From: JAWKWH01 sp041397625
GTDB taxonomy: Bacteria; Pseudomonadota; Alphaproteobacteria; Rhizobiales; Rhizobiaceae
Direction: 5' to 3'
DNA length: 64,000 nucleotides
Assembly (NCBI GenBank): GCA_041397625.1
Contig: JAWKWH010000003.1
Span: forward strand, 1 to 64,000
Position numbers and translations under genes: made by a program. The notes below the pieces were generated by a model that was not told where the DNA came from, made no database searches, and saw only the letters and a list, made by a program, of their open reading frames with translations. This document shows, one piece after another, positions 34,258 through 43,139 of the stretch (position 1 is its first letter; each line of letters begins with the position of its first letter).

Positions 34258-34284
34258 TGCGGTCCCTCGCCAGGTCGTATCGGC

Positions 34285-35712
34285 CTAGCCGAACTTCCTC
34301 AGGAAGCCGACAAGCCAGCGCACGAACGGTTTGCGCGTCGCCTCCACATAATAGGTAATCGCGGCGCGCTTTCCAATTTCGCTCATGGTGGGATAGGGCG
34401 GAACGTAGCCGGATATGTCCTTGACGGTCATTGATTTCGACAGCGCCAGCGCCCAGAGGTTGATCATCTCGCCGGCGTCGGCGCCGACGATCGACACGCC
34501 GAGAATGCGGCCGCGCTTGTCGGTCACCATCTTGATCATCCCGCCGGTCTTGCGTTCGGCCTGGGCGCGGTCGTTCTCGGCATAGGGCCAGCGCAGCACG
34601 CGGATCGTGCCGACCTTTTCACGCGCCTCCGCCTCGGTCATGCCGACATGGGCCAGTTCGGGATCGGTGAAGGTGACCCAGGGAATGATCGAGCGGTTCT
34701 CGCTCACCGGCATGCGAAACAGGATGGCGCGCACCACCAGACCGGCATGGTAGCCGGCGACATGGGTGAACTGCAGCCCGCCGGCCGCGTCGCCGATGGC
34801 ATAGACGCGCGAATTCGACGTGCGAAGCGACCTGGAGACCTTGATGCCGCGCTTGTCGTGGTCGATGCCGGCCTCCTTCAGGCCGAGACCCTCGACATTG
34901 GCGGCGCGGCCGGCCGCGATCAGGAGATGGGTGCCGGCGATCGTGTCGCTGCCGTCCCCGGTCTCGACATGGACAGCAACGCCGGTCTTGCCGCGCCGCT
35001 CCACGCGGGTGACCTTGGCGCCTTCGCGGATGTCGACGCCCTCGGCGCGAACCTTCTCCAGCACGACGGCCGCCAGTTCCGGATCATCCTTGCCGAGCGC
35101 CGTGAACGCCTCGACGACGGTGACCTTGGAGCCGAGGCGGCGGTGGGCCTGCGCCAGTTCCATGCCGATCGGACCGCCGCCGACAATGACGAGATGACTG
35201 GGGCGGCGGGTCAGTTCGAACACGGTCTCGTTGGTGAGGAAGTCGACTTCGTCGAGGCCGGGAATGGGCGGTATGAGCGGCGAGGAGCCGGTGGCGACGA
35301 TATAGCGGCGCGCCTTTATGCGATGGTCGCCGGCAACCACGGTGCGGGCGTCGACGAAGCGGCCGGCCTCCTCGATCACCCTGACGCCGAGCGCGGTAAA
35401 GCGTTCGACCGAATCGTTGGGCGCAATCGCTCCGATCACCGACTTGATGTGGGCGTTGACGGCGCGGAAGTCGACCTCCGGCTCGACATCGGCGATGCCG
35501 AACCTGGCGCCGTGGCGCAGGCTCTCAGCCTGCTTGCCGGCGGCGATCATCGCCTTCGACGGCACGCAGCCATAGTTGAGGCAGTCGCCGCCCATCCTGC
35601 CCTTCTCGATCAGCACCACGCTGGCGCCGAAGGCCGCCGCCGCGGCGGCGACCGAAAGGCCGCCGGAGCCGGCGCCTATGATGCAGATGTCGGGTGTGAG
35701 GGTATCAGCCAT
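34285..35712 (-). CDS. Pyridine nucleotide-disulfide oxidoreductase (MerA-like)
   Basis: A 475-residue class I flavin disulfide reductase. The FAD motif CIIGAGSGGLSVAAAAAAFG is at residues 10-29, the redox disulfide Cys44/Cys49 is in GGDCLNYGCVPSKAM, and the NAD(P)H motif is VIVGGGPIGMELAQAHRRLG. The usual C-terminal His-Glu dyad HPT...E reads YVPPYPTMSEI, with Tyr in place of His, as in mercuric reductases. There are no C-terminal vicinal cysteines, so mercury reduction is unlikely. Fusions and neighbourhoods with TVP38 proteins are common, as here. The physiological substrate is unknown. Confidence 0.9.
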   Translation of the reverse strand: MADTLTPDICIIGAGSGGLSVAAAAAAFGASVVLIEKGRMGGDCLNYGCVPSKAMIAAGKQAESLRHGARFGIADVEPEVDFRAVNAHIKSVIGAIAPNDSVERFTALGVRVIEEAGRFVDARTVVAGDHRIKARRYIVATGSSPLIPPIPGLDEVDFLTNETVFELTRRPSHLVIVGGGPIGMELAQAHRRLGSKVTVVEAFTALGKDDPELAAVVLEKVRAEGVDIREGAKVTRVERRGKTGVAVHVETGDGSDTIAGTHLLIAAGRAANVEGLGLKEAGIDHDKRGIKVSRSLRTSNSRVYAIGDAAGGLQFTHVAGYHAGLVVRAILFRMPVSENRSIIPWVTFTDPELAHVGMTEAEAREKVGTIRVLRWPYAENDRAQAERKTGGMIKMVTDKRGRILGVSIVGADAGEMINLWALALSKSMTVKDISGYVPPYPTMSEIGKRAAITYYVEATRKPFVRWLVGFLRKFG

Positions 35713-35766
35713 GGCGCCGAAAAATCGTCCGGTTGGAAAATGTCATGCTTACAGGTTCCGGCGGTA

Positions 35767-36537
35767 TCAGGCCAGTTTGTTTCCACGCAGTTTCTTCACC
35801 ACGGTGGGGATGGCGGCGACAATGGCGAGGGCGGCGAAGGCGATGACGATCTCGGTGGTGACGACGTCCCTGATCGTGACATCGCGGCCGGCGGCCGCGG
35901 CGGCGACGATGACGCTGTCGAGCCCCTCGCCGAGATAGGCATAGGCAAGCCCGCCCGGAATGATGCCGAGGAACGTGGCGAGGATGTAGGTGCGCAACGG
36001 AACGTTGAACAGCGCCGGCGCTATGTTGATCACGAAGAACGGGAAAATCGGTGCCAGGCGGAGCACGAAAAGGTAGGAGAAGGCGTCTTTTTCGAAACCG
36101 CGGGCGAGCCTGGCGACCTTACCGCCTACCTTCTGCTTGAGGAAATCGCCGAAGGCGGTACGCGCGGCGATGAAGATCGCGGTGGCGCCGACGGTGGCAC
36201 CGACGATCGATGCAGCGCCGCCGACGATCCAGCCGAACAGGAAACCGGCGAAGATGGTCAGCAGCGACGCGGCGGGAAAGGAAAACGCGGTGGCGAGCGC
36301 ATAGACGGCGGCAAAACCGAACACCGCCGGCAGATAGTGCGCGGCGACCATGGATTTCAGCATGTCGCGGCTTTCCACCAGATAGTCGAACGAAAGATAC
36401 CTGTCCCAGCCCATCGCATAGCCGAAACCGAGCCCGGCGATAATGACGGCGATCGGCACGAAACGTCCGTAACCCGACCTGGAGGCCGGTTCCGGGCAGG
36501 TCTCTTCGGTGCCGGTCAGCGCGGTCTTCTCGGGCAT
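35767..36537 (-). CDS. TVP38/TMEM64-family (DedA-like) membrane protein
   Basis: A 256-residue membrane protein with the SNARE-associated/VTT domain. The family core FSFPAASLLTIFAGFLFGWIVGGAASIVGATVGA is near residues 85-118, followed by FVLRLAPIFPFFVINIAPAL. The VTT fold is linked to lipid scrambling and membrane homeostasis. The ATG at 36537 is preferred because GGAG precedes it; ATG 36573 adds 12 residues without a good RBS. It is upstream of the MerA-like gene on the same strand. Confidence 0.9.
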   Translation of the reverse strand: MPEKTALTGTEETCPEPASRSGYGRFVPIAVIIAGLGFGYAMGWDRYLSFDYLVESRDMLKSMVAAHYLPAVFGFAAVYALATAFSFPAASLLTIFAGFLFGWIVGGAASIVGATVGATAIFIAARTAFGDFLKQKVGGKVARLARGFEKDAFSYLFVLRLAPIFPFFVINIAPALFNVPLRTYILATFLGIIPGGLAYAYLGEGLDSVIVAAAAAGRDVTIRDVVTTEIVIAFAALAIVAAIPTVVKKLRGNKLA

Positions 36538-36745
36538 CTCGTGTTCTCCGTCGTGCCGTGCCGGGGTCGCCATGATGTCCGTTTTCAGGTTAAGCCGACC
36601 TTCACATGGCCGAGCGGGGCCTTGAGAACAAGCGCGGGAGGGCCGGTCTCACCGGGAATTGACCCTCGCGTTTACCGGAGTCACCGCTTCGTGATCGCGG
36701 TTGGCGGAGGCTGCGGTGTTTGGCCTCACCGTCCCCGGTTGCCGA

Positions 36746-36774
36746 TTGACTTGCCATGGGCTTCTCCCTATAAG
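36746..36774 (+). promoter_or_regulatory. Sigma-70-type promoter of rpmH
   Basis: TTGACT (36746-36751), 17-base spacer, TATAAG (36769-36774), about 115 bases before the rpmH ATG. Both boxes are near consensus with ideal spacing, as expected for a highly expressed ribosomal operon. The rest of the 351-base spacer 36538-36888 shows no gene or clear structure. Confidence 0.75.
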
Positions 36775-36888
36775 CCCGCTCACGCTTGGGCACGGCCCGG
36801 CGCTTGTCATGCTTGCGCCGGAAACACCGTAGCCCCTGTTTCAGCAAACAGACCTCAAGAAGGGCCGCACGCCGCGGTGTTCAAATAA

Positions 36889-37023
36889 ATGAAGCGTACC
36901 TATCAACCTTCCAAACTCGTGCGCAAGCGCCGTCACGGCTTTCGAGCACGCCTGGCCACCAAGGGCGGCCGCAAGGTGCTCGCCAACCGCCGCGCCCGCG
37001 GGCGCAAGCGGCTCTCGGCCTGA
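36889..37023 (+). CDS. rpmH: 50S ribosomal protein L34
   Basis: A 44-residue, very basic protein starting MKRTYQPSKLVRKRRHGFRA, the near-invariant L34 sequence, and ending RRARGRKRLSA. It is a component of the large ribosomal subunit. It heads the conserved rpmH-rnpA-yidC block, 16 bases before rnpA, and is too short for ordinary ORF length cut-offs. Confidence 0.98.
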   Translation: MKRTYQPSKLVRKRRHGFRARLATKGGRKVLANRRARGRKRLSA

Positions 37024-37039
37024 GACGGGCCTGATCACC

Positions 37040-37390
37040 ATGCCGGAGCGCGGCCGGCAGGTACCGATCAAACTTCGCAAACGCTCGGAGTTTCTGGCGG
37101 TCCAGCGCGGCGAGAAGCGTCGCGGACGGCTGTTCCTGCTCGAGGTGCTGAACCGCGGGGACGACGGGTCGCCGCGCATCGGCATCACGGTGACCAAACG
37201 CCAGGGCAATGCGGTGGAGCGCAATCGCATGCGCCGGCGCCTGCGCGAGGCGGTCCGCACCCATGCCGCCGGTGACATGGCCGACGGCCACGACTATGTG
37301 ATTGTCGCGCGGCGCGACATGCTATCGACACGATTTTCGGCGCTAAGAAGCGAGCTTTCCCGGCGCATCCGCGGCAAGGACAAGGGCTGA
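37040..37390 (+). CDS. rnpA: Ribonuclease P protein component
   Basis: A 116-residue basic protein that helps the catalytic RNA trim tRNA 5' ends. The RNR signature VERNRMRRRLREAVR is near residues 57-71. The start and the 16-base distance from rpmH are standard. It is followed 12 bases later by yidC. Confidence 0.95.
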   Translation: MPERGRQVPIKLRKRSEFLAVQRGEKRRGRLFLLEVLNRGDDGSPRIGITVTKRQGNAVERNRMRRRLREAVRTHAAGDMADGHDYVIVARRDMLSTRFSALRSELSRRIRGKDKG

Positions 37391-37402
37391 GCAGGGGCTG
37401 AG

Positions 37403-39217
37403 ATGGAAAACAACCGCAATTTCTTTGTCACGATTGCGCTGTCGATCGTCATCCTGACGGCTTGGCAGGTGCTTTACATGAACCCGCGCATCGAGGCGCA
37501 GCGCGAGGCCGCGCGCATCGAGGCGGAGCGCGAGGCGGAAAAGCAGCCCGACAAGCCGGCTCCCGACAAACCAGCCGATATCTCCATACCGCAGCCCGGC
37601 GGCGAAAACGACAACGTGCCCGGCGACGGCAACGGCGGTGCCGGAGAAATCACCGTGGCGCGCATCGAAATCGACACGCCGCGCGTAAAAGGATCGATCA
37701 ATCCGGTCGGCGCTCGCATCGACGACCTGGTGCTGAAGGACTACCACGAGACGGTCGACAAGAATTCGCCGAACATCACCCTGCTCGAGCCGGTGCGTGA
37801 CGGCGATGGCTACTTTGCCGAGATCGGCTATTCGGGCAGCGGTGACAGAACGCTCTATCCGTGGGCGGATACGGTGTGGACCGTCGAGGGCAATGCCAAG
37901 CTGACGCCGACGACGCCGGTAACGCTGAGCTTCGACAATGGCAGCGGGCTCAAATTCACCCGCACGTTCGCGATCGACCGGGATTTCCTCTTCACCATTT
38001 CCGACAGTATCGCCAACACGTCGGCCGGGCCTGTCTCGCTTGCAGGCTATGGCCGCATCACGCGGCTGAAGAAGCCCAAGATTGCGGGTTTCTACATCCT
38101 GCACGAAGGCCTGATCGGCGTGACCGGCGAAGAGGGACTGCAGGAGGTCGACTATGACGATCTCGTCAAGAACAAGGAAGTCAAGCCCGGCAAGTCGACC
38201 GATGGCTGGCTCGGCTTCACCGACAAGTACTGGGCAGTGGCGATGGTGCCGCCGGAAAGCCGGCCGTTCCAACCGCGCTATTCCTATCTCGACGACAAGG
38301 GCGGACGCTATCAGAGCGACTATCTGACCGACGAGTTCGTGTTGCAGCCGGGAGGGACGGAAACCCTGAAGACCATGGTGTTTGCCGGCGCCAAGCAGGT
38401 CGGGGTCATCGACCGCTACGAGACCGAGCACAACATCCGCCAGTTCGAGTTGATGATCGACTGGGGCTGGTTTCACTTCATCACCAAGCCGCTGTTCTAC
38501 CTGATCGACTGGCTCTACAAATTCCTGGGCAATTTCGGCTTGGCCATCCTGGCCACCACCGTCATCGTCAAGCTCCTCTTCTTCCCGCTCGCCAACAAGT
38601 CCTACGCCTCGATGGCGAACATGAAGAAGGTGCAGCCGCAGATGGTCGAAATCCGCGAGAAATACGCGGATGACAAGATGAAGCAGCAACAGGCGATGAT
38701 GGAGCTGTACAAGAAGGAAAAGATCAATCCGATCGCCGGCTGCTGGCCGATGCTGCTGCAGATTCCGGTCTTCTTCGCGCTCTACAAGGTGCTGTTCATC
38801 ACCATCGAGATGCGTCACGCGCCGTTCTACGGCTGGATCAAGGATCTCGCGTCACCCGATCCGTCGTCGGTGTGGAACCTGTTCGGCCTGCTGCCGTGGG
38901 ATCCGCATCTCTACCTGCCGGCGGTGATGATCCTCGGCTTCTGGCCGCTGCTGATGGGCGTCACCATGTTCCTGCAGATGCGCATGAACCCGACGCCGCC
39001 GGATCCGACCCAGGCGATGATGTTCACCTGGATGCCGGTGATCTTCACCTTCATGCTGTCGACCTTCCCGGCGGGGCTGGTGATCTACTGGGCCTGGAAC
39101 AACACCTTGTCGATTATCCAGCAGGCGGTGATCATGAAGCGGCAGGGCGCCAAGATCGAACTCTGGGACAATCTGAAGGGCATGTTCAGCAAGAAGCCGA
39201 AACAGCCCGCCGAATAG
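37403..39217 (+). CDS. yidC: Membrane protein insertase YidC
   Basis: A 604-residue insertase of the Oxa1/Alb3/YidC family. An N-terminal anchor (FVTIALSIVILTAWQVLYM) is followed by a Lys/Pro-rich linker and a periplasmic beta-sandwich domain to about residue 355. The conserved five-helix insertase core starts at WGWFHFITKPLFYLIDWLY, with LFFPLANKSYASMANMKKVQP and NPIAGCWPMLLQIPVFFALY following. It inserts small membrane proteins with or without SecYEG. Position after rnpA is universal. Confidence 0.98.
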   Translation: MENNRNFFVTIALSIVILTAWQVLYMNPRIEAQREAARIEAEREAEKQPDKPAPDKPADISIPQPGGENDNVPGDGNGGAGEITVARIEIDTPRVKGSINPVGARIDDLVLKDYHETVDKNSPNITLLEPVRDGDGYFAEIGYSGSGDRTLYPWADTVWTVEGNAKLTPTTPVTLSFDNGSGLKFTRTFAIDRDFLFTISDSIANTSAGPVSLAGYGRITRLKKPKIAGFYILHEGLIGVTGEEGLQEVDYDDLVKNKEVKPGKSTDGWLGFTDKYWAVAMVPPESRPFQPRYSYLDDKGGRYQSDYLTDEFVLQPGGTETLKTMVFAGAKQVGVIDRYETEHNIRQFELMIDWGWFHFITKPLFYLIDWLYKFLGNFGLAILATTVIVKLLFFPLANKSYASMANMKKVQPQMVEIREKYADDKMKQQQAMMELYKKEKINPIAGCWPMLLQIPVFFALYKVLFITIEMRHAPFYGWIKDLASPDPSSVWNLFGLLPWDPHLYLPAVMILGFWPLLMGVTMFLQMRMNPTPPDPTQAMMFTWMPVIFTFMLSTFPAGLVIYWAWNNTLSIIQQAVIMKRQGAKIELWDNLKGMFSKKPKQPAE

Positions 39218-39362
39218 CGGCGGGCGCTGCCGGGGTAACCGCGATACCCCGCCATCAGGGCGACGGGAGCGTGGTGGCGGGCTGTTACGCATTTCTGCGG
39301 ACGCCGGGTTGCCTCACGTCCGTTGCGTCGCCCCGCCCCGACAGACCAGCCGGAGTGCCGCC

Positions 39363-40001
39363 ATGCGTGTGCCAGATCCCAACGACACCCGTCCGATGCC
39401 GTACCACCCGCGCACGGCATTCCTGAAAACCCTTGTTACCCGGCCGACCATCAGCGTCGGCGACTACACCTATTACGACGACCCGCTCGGCCCCGAGCGG
39501 TTCGAGGAGCACTGCGTGCTCTACCATTTCGATTTCATCGGCGACCGGCTGGAGATCGGCCGCTATTGCGCAATCGCCGCCAATACGCGGTTCATCATGA
39601 ACGGCGCAAATCACGACATGGCCGGATTTTCGACCTTTCCGTTTCCGATCTTCGGCGGTGCGTGGGCCGACAATTTCGATCCCGCCGCCCTTGCCGCGGG
39701 AAACCGCGGCGACACGATCGTCGCAAACGATGTCTGGTTCGGCACCGAAGCCACGGTAATGCCGGGCGTCAGGATCGGCAACGGCGCGATCGTCGGCGCC
39801 TTTTCGGTCGTTGCCGGCGACGTGCCCGACTATGCGGTGGTGGCCGGCAATCCCGCACGCATCGTCAAGATGCGCTTCGACGACGGGTTGATCGCGCGGC
39901 TGCTCGCCATCGCCTGGTGGAACTGGCCGGTCGACAAGGTAACGCGCAATATCGATGCGATCTCGGGGCACGACATCGCCAGGCTGGAAGGCGCGCAATG
40001 A
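39363..40001 (+). CDS. CatB/Vat-type left-handed beta-helix acetyltransferase
   Basis: A 212-residue hexapeptide-repeat acyltransferase of the xenobiotic (CatB/Vat) branch. The segment GRYCAIAANTRFIMNGANHDM holds the catalytic His84, followed by FPFPIFGGAW and the repeat NDVWFGTEATVMPGVRIGNGAIVGAFSVV. Vat enzymes acetylate streptogramin A; environmental relatives have unknown acceptors. The stop overlaps the engB start by four bases (ATGA), so it is co-translated with an essential GTPase. It interrupts the usual yidC-engB adjacency. Confidence 0.9.
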   Translation: MRVPDPNDTRPMPYHPRTAFLKTLVTRPTISVGDYTYYDDPLGPERFEEHCVLYHFDFIGDRLEIGRYCAIAANTRFIMNGANHDMAGFSTFPFPIFGGAWADNFDPAALAAGNRGDTIVANDVWFGTEATVMPGVRIGNGAIVGAFSVVAGDVPDYAVVAGNPARIVKMRFDDGLIARLLAIAWWNWPVDKVTRNIDAISGHDIARLEGAQ

Positions 40002-40639
40002 CGGATACGACGACAAACGCCTTTCCGCGCAACTGGATATTCGTGCGCGGTGTGCCGGCGATGAAACTGCTGCCGCCGGAAGGGCCGGCGGAGATCGCCT
40101 TTGCCGGTCGCTCCAATGTCGGCAAATCGTCGTTGATCAATGCGCTCGTCGGTCGAAAGGGGCTGGCACGGACGTCGAACACGCCGGGCCGCACGCAGGA
40201 GCTCAACTATTTCGTTCCCGACGGCCATGCGGGCACGATGGACGACCAGCCGCCGATGGCGCTGGTCGACATGCCGGGCTACGGCTTCGCCAAGGCGCCG
40301 AAGGCGCAGGTGGAGGCGTGGACCAAGCTTGTCTTCGACTATCTGCGCGGCAGGGTGACTCTGAAGCGCGTCTATCTGCTGATCGACGCGCGCCACGGTA
40401 TCAAGCCGATCGACGAGCAGGTGATGGACCTGCTCGACAAGGCGGCGGTGTCCTACCAGATCGTGCTGACCAAGGTCGACAAGATCAAGCCGCCGGCGGT
40501 CGAACGGCTGTGCGCCGACACGCTGGCGCGGATCAAGCGGCGCGGCGCGGCCTATCCGCAGATCATCGCGACGTCGTCGGAAAAGGGGATCGGGATCGAC
40601 GAACTGCGCGCGGCGATCGAAAGCGTCGTCAGCGGCTGA
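39998..40639 (+). CDS. engB: Ribosome-biogenesis GTPase EngB/YsxC
   Basis: A 213-residue EngB GTPase needed for 50S subunit assembly. G1 is FAGRSNVGKSSLIN (about residues 34-47), G3 is DMPGYGFAKAP, G4 is TKVDK and G5 is TSSEKGIG. The length fits the alphaproteobacterial form. The start is fixed by the ATGA overlap with the acetyltransferase gene. Two bases after its stop the convergent membrane-protein gene ends. Confidence 0.96.
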   Translation: MTDTTTNAFPRNWIFVRGVPAMKLLPPEGPAEIAFAGRSNVGKSSLINALVGRKGLARTSNTPGRTQELNYFVPDGHAGTMDDQPPMALVDMPGYGFAKAPKAQVEAWTKLVFDYLRGRVTLKRVYLLIDARHGIKPIDEQVMDLLDKAAVSYQIVLTKVDKIKPPAVERLCADTLARIKRRGAAYPQIIATSSEKGIGIDELRAAIESVVSG

Positions 40640-40641
40640 CC

Positions 40642-41349
40642 CTATCTTTTCAGTTCGCCATTGCGGTCGATCAGCATGATCTTCTGCCAGATCTTGCGCG
40701 ACAGGTTGGTCGACAGCGTCTCGACGTCGTTGACCGCGTCAACCACCACGCGGTCGTTGACGGACTGGGCGTAGAGTGCGGCGAATTTGCCGGTCAACGA
40801 CAGGAGCTCCGAGCAGTAGTCGAGATAGCGTCCGAGCGCCTCGGCGTCCATGGTGCGCTGCGGCGAACTCTCGGTGCGCACGAAGGTCCTGGACAGCGCC
40901 GAGGGATCCTTGGTGAGCTGGTGCATGTCGATGATATGGATGAGCGAGCGGAAGCCGTGCAGGCCCTTCAAGACGCGTTTCTGCTTGATGCGCTCCTCGC
41001 CCTTGACCAGCGTGTAGAAGCCGGCGCCGGCGAGAACCAGCGTGTTGAGACCGGCCTCGATGCCCTGGACGATGTCGATCGTGCCGGCGGCGAGCCCTTC
41101 CATGGGAAACTCGCTGGCCAGGAAGACGAAAATCGCGCCGCCGAGCAGGATCACCAGTCCGATCACCACCCGCAGCCACCAGATCGGTTGCTCCAGCTCC
41201 TTGGCCTCCGCCTTGGTGGCGATGCCGAGCGTTATCAGCTCGCCGGCAACGCCGCAGAGGCCGGCTTGTGGAAAACGCTCCAGGATGCGGCGTTCGAGCA
41301 CCCGTGCCGTCTCGATGATGAAGTCGGCGTTGATCGTCGAATAGGGCAT
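40642..41349 (-). CDS. Hypothetical membrane protein with two central helices
   Basis: A 235-residue protein. Two hydrophobic segments near residues 56-78 (WWLRVVIGLVILLGGAIFVF) and 93-115 follow a soluble helical N-terminus. A long C-terminal helical domain includes TDPSALSRTFV-like and LGRYLDYCSELLSLTGKFAALYAQS stretches. The ATG at 41349 gives a plausible cytosolic start. It is the last gene of a tight minus-strand trio with two DUF805 genes. No family was recognised; a structural or stress role is possible but unsupported. Confidence 0.8.
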   Translation of the reverse strand: MPYSTINADFIIETARVLERRILERFPQAGLCGVAGELITLGIATKAEAKELEQPIWWLRVVIGLVILLGGAIFVFLASEFPMEGLAAGTIDIVQGIEAGLNTLVLAGAGFYTLVKGEERIKQKRVLKGLHGFRSLIHIIDMHQLTKDPSALSRTFVRTESSPQRTMDAEALGRYLDYCSELLSLTGKFAALYAQSVNDRVVVDAVNDVETLSTNLSRKIWQKIMLIDRNGELKR

Positions 41350-41359
41350 TGGCCCGGCG

Positions 41360-41749
41360 CTACCCGGTAGCCGGCGCATTGGTGCGCGGACCATAGTCGT
41401 TGGGGCCGCTGTCGCCCGGCCACAGGCTCAGGACGAGAAAAGCGGGAAAGGGAAACAGAACGCAAAACACCGCGAACGCGCCGTGCCTGTTCAGGTCGTG
41501 CACCCGCTTGACGCCGAGAACGAAGCCGCACCACAGGGAAATGAAGAAGACGATCCAGAACCCCGACGCCCAGACGGCAACCGCGGCGCTTTCCTCGGGA
41601 AGGCTGCCGTAGCGATAGAGTATGAACGCCTGTATCACCGCCAGAAGCAATCCGGCGAGGAAATAGGCCGCGCGGCTGATGCGCCCGTCGAGCTTCAAGA
41701 ACAGCCAGGCGAGCTGGCTTCCAGTGCTAGGCGAGGGGGTCTGGTCCAA
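41360..41749 (-). CDS. DUF805-family membrane protein
   Basis: A 129-residue, four-helix DUF805-like protein. The family opening LDGRISRAAYFLAGL near residue 20 and the central GVKRVHDLNRHGAF, matching the DUF805 R-(L/W)-HD motif, are both visible. Translation appears to start at TTG 41749 because no ATG lies upstream of the first helix. It overlaps the 3' end of the other DUF805 gene by 23 bases. Function unknown. Confidence 0.82.
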   Translation of the reverse strand: MDQTPSPSTGSQLAWLFLKLDGRISRAAYFLAGLLLAVIQAFILYRYGSLPEESAAVAVWASGFWIVFFISLWCGFVLGVKRVHDLNRHGAFAVFCVLFPFPAFLVLSLWPGDSGPNDYGPRTNAPATG

Positions 41750-42062
41750 AACGGTTGGCCCCTTGAGTGCCGGGCAGGATACCGCATTCGACGAGGATCC
41801 AGATGCCGCCGATCACCGGCACGAGGCCGATAAGCGACCACCAGCCGGACTTGTCGCGGTCGTGCCAGCGCTTGGCGTAGAGCGCGAAGATGAAATAGAG
41901 CAGGGCGACGGTGACGATGATCGACACGATCCCCTCCGCGCCGACAATGGCGTCGATGATGGAACCGACGATCGAGATTGCGAACAGAACGCCCACGCCC
42001 GCCCAGAACTTGGCGCGGTTGATCCGGCCCTCATAGCTCGTCAGAAGATATTTCCAGTCCAT
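41727..42062 (-). CDS. DUF805-family membrane protein
   Basis: A 111-residue DUF805 protein. It has the opening YEGRINRAKFWAGVG, the motif YAKRWHDRDKSGWWSLIGLVP and the end NRFGPDPLA. The ATG has a strong GAGGAGGG. It heads the three-gene membrane-protein unit, 67 bases after dapD in the same direction. Function unknown; DUF805 proteins are often paired in tandem as here. Confidence 0.9.
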   Translation of the reverse strand: MDWKYLLTSYEGRINRAKFWAGVGVLFAISIVGSIIDAIVGAEGIVSIIVTVALLYFIFALYAKRWHDRDKSGWWSLIGLVPVIGGIWILVECGILPGTQGANRFGPDPLA

Positions 42063-42129
42063 TGTTCCCTCCTCAATGCCGGTTTCCGCGAATCCGGAGT
42101 GCGCAAGGTGCTTCGAGTCGGCGAAAGAA

Positions 42130-42984
42130 TCAATCTCTGAGCAGTTCGTTTATCGACGTCTTCGACCGCGTCCGTTCGTCGACGCGCTTGACGATCACGG
42201 CGCAGTAGAGCGACGGACCCCAGTTTTCGCCGGGCAGGTTCTTGCCGGGCGCGGAACCGGCGACCACCACCGAATAGGGCGGTACCTCGCCGTAAAATAT
42301 CTCGCCGGTAGCGCGGTCGATGATCTTGGTCGACTTGCCGATGAAGACGCCCATGCCGAGCACCGAGCCCTCGCGTACGATGCAGCCCTCGACCACCTCG
42401 GAACGGGCGCCGATGAAACAATTGTCCTCGATGATGGTCGGGCCGGCCTGCATCGGCTCGAGCACACCGCCGATACCGACGCCGCCCGAAAGGTGCACAT
42501 TGGCGCCGATCTGGGCGCAGGAGCCGACGGTCGCCCAGGTGTCGACCATGGTGCCGGCGCCGACATGGGCGCCGAGATTGACGAAGGAAGGCATCAGCAC
42601 CGCGCCCGGCGCGATGAAGGCAGAGCGGCGCACGATGCAACTCGGTACGGCGCGGAAACCGGCCTTCTCGAACTCGGCCGGGCTCCAGCCATCGAACTTC
42701 GACGGCACCTTGTCCCACCAGACCGCTTCGCCCGGTCCGCCCTTGACGATCTCCATCGGGTTCAAGCGGAAGGAAAGCAGCACCGCCTTCTTGAGCCACT
42801 GATTGACGTGCCAGTTGCCGTCGGGCTGGCGTTCGGCGACCCGCGCCCGGCCGCTGTCGAGCAGGTTGAGCGACGCCTCCACGGCGTCACGGACCTTGCC
42901 GTTGGTATCGGGGCCGATGCTTTCGCGTTCCTCGAACGCCTTGTCGATGATCGGCTCGAGGGTCGCGGCGTCGGGTCTCGTCAT
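42130..42984 (-). CDS. dapD: Tetrahydrodipicolinate N-succinyltransferase
   Basis: A 284-residue DapD, which succinylates tetrahydrodipicolinate in the lysine/diaminopimelate pathway. The left-handed beta-helix hexapeptide region runs from about residue 100 (AFIAPGAVLMPSFVNLGAHVG) through IGANVHLSGGVGIGGVLEPM to FIGARSEVVEGCIVREGSVL. The length and start fit the family. dapE, two steps later in the same pathway, lies 5 kb away at 47844. Confidence 0.97.
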   Translation of the reverse strand: MTRPDAATLEPIIDKAFEERESIGPDTNGKVRDAVEASLNLLDSGRARVAERQPDGNWHVNQWLKKAVLLSFRLNPMEIVKGGPGEAVWWDKVPSKFDGWSPAEFEKAGFRAVPSCIVRRSAFIAPGAVLMPSFVNLGAHVGAGTMVDTWATVGSCAQIGANVHLSGGVGIGGVLEPMQAGPTIIEDNCFIGARSEVVEGCIVREGSVLGMGVFIGKSTKIIDRATGEIFYGEVPPYSVVVAGSAPGKNLPGENWGPSLYCAVIVKRVDERTRSKTSINELLRD

Positions 42985-43139
42985 GGGCGGTACTCCGTTT
43001 GCGTCGTGTTAAGGGATGGGCCCGTAGATTGGCTCTGAAAGCAAATTCGCGCGGACCCTAGGCCAAGTGCCAAAACCGGTCAATTGCGGCAAGAAGGGAC
43101 GCTTGCCGCCGACGCGAAAGCGATTGGGACAGGATATTC

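Noticed and set aside
34285..35712. Mercuric reductase
   Set aside because: The C-terminal vicinal cysteines that bind Hg(II) are missing and no other mer gene is nearby.
34648..36888. A 746-codon open frame on the plus strand
   Set aside because: It opposes the MerA-like and TVP38 genes, has a low-complexity Gly/Asp-rich sequence and no recognisable motif.
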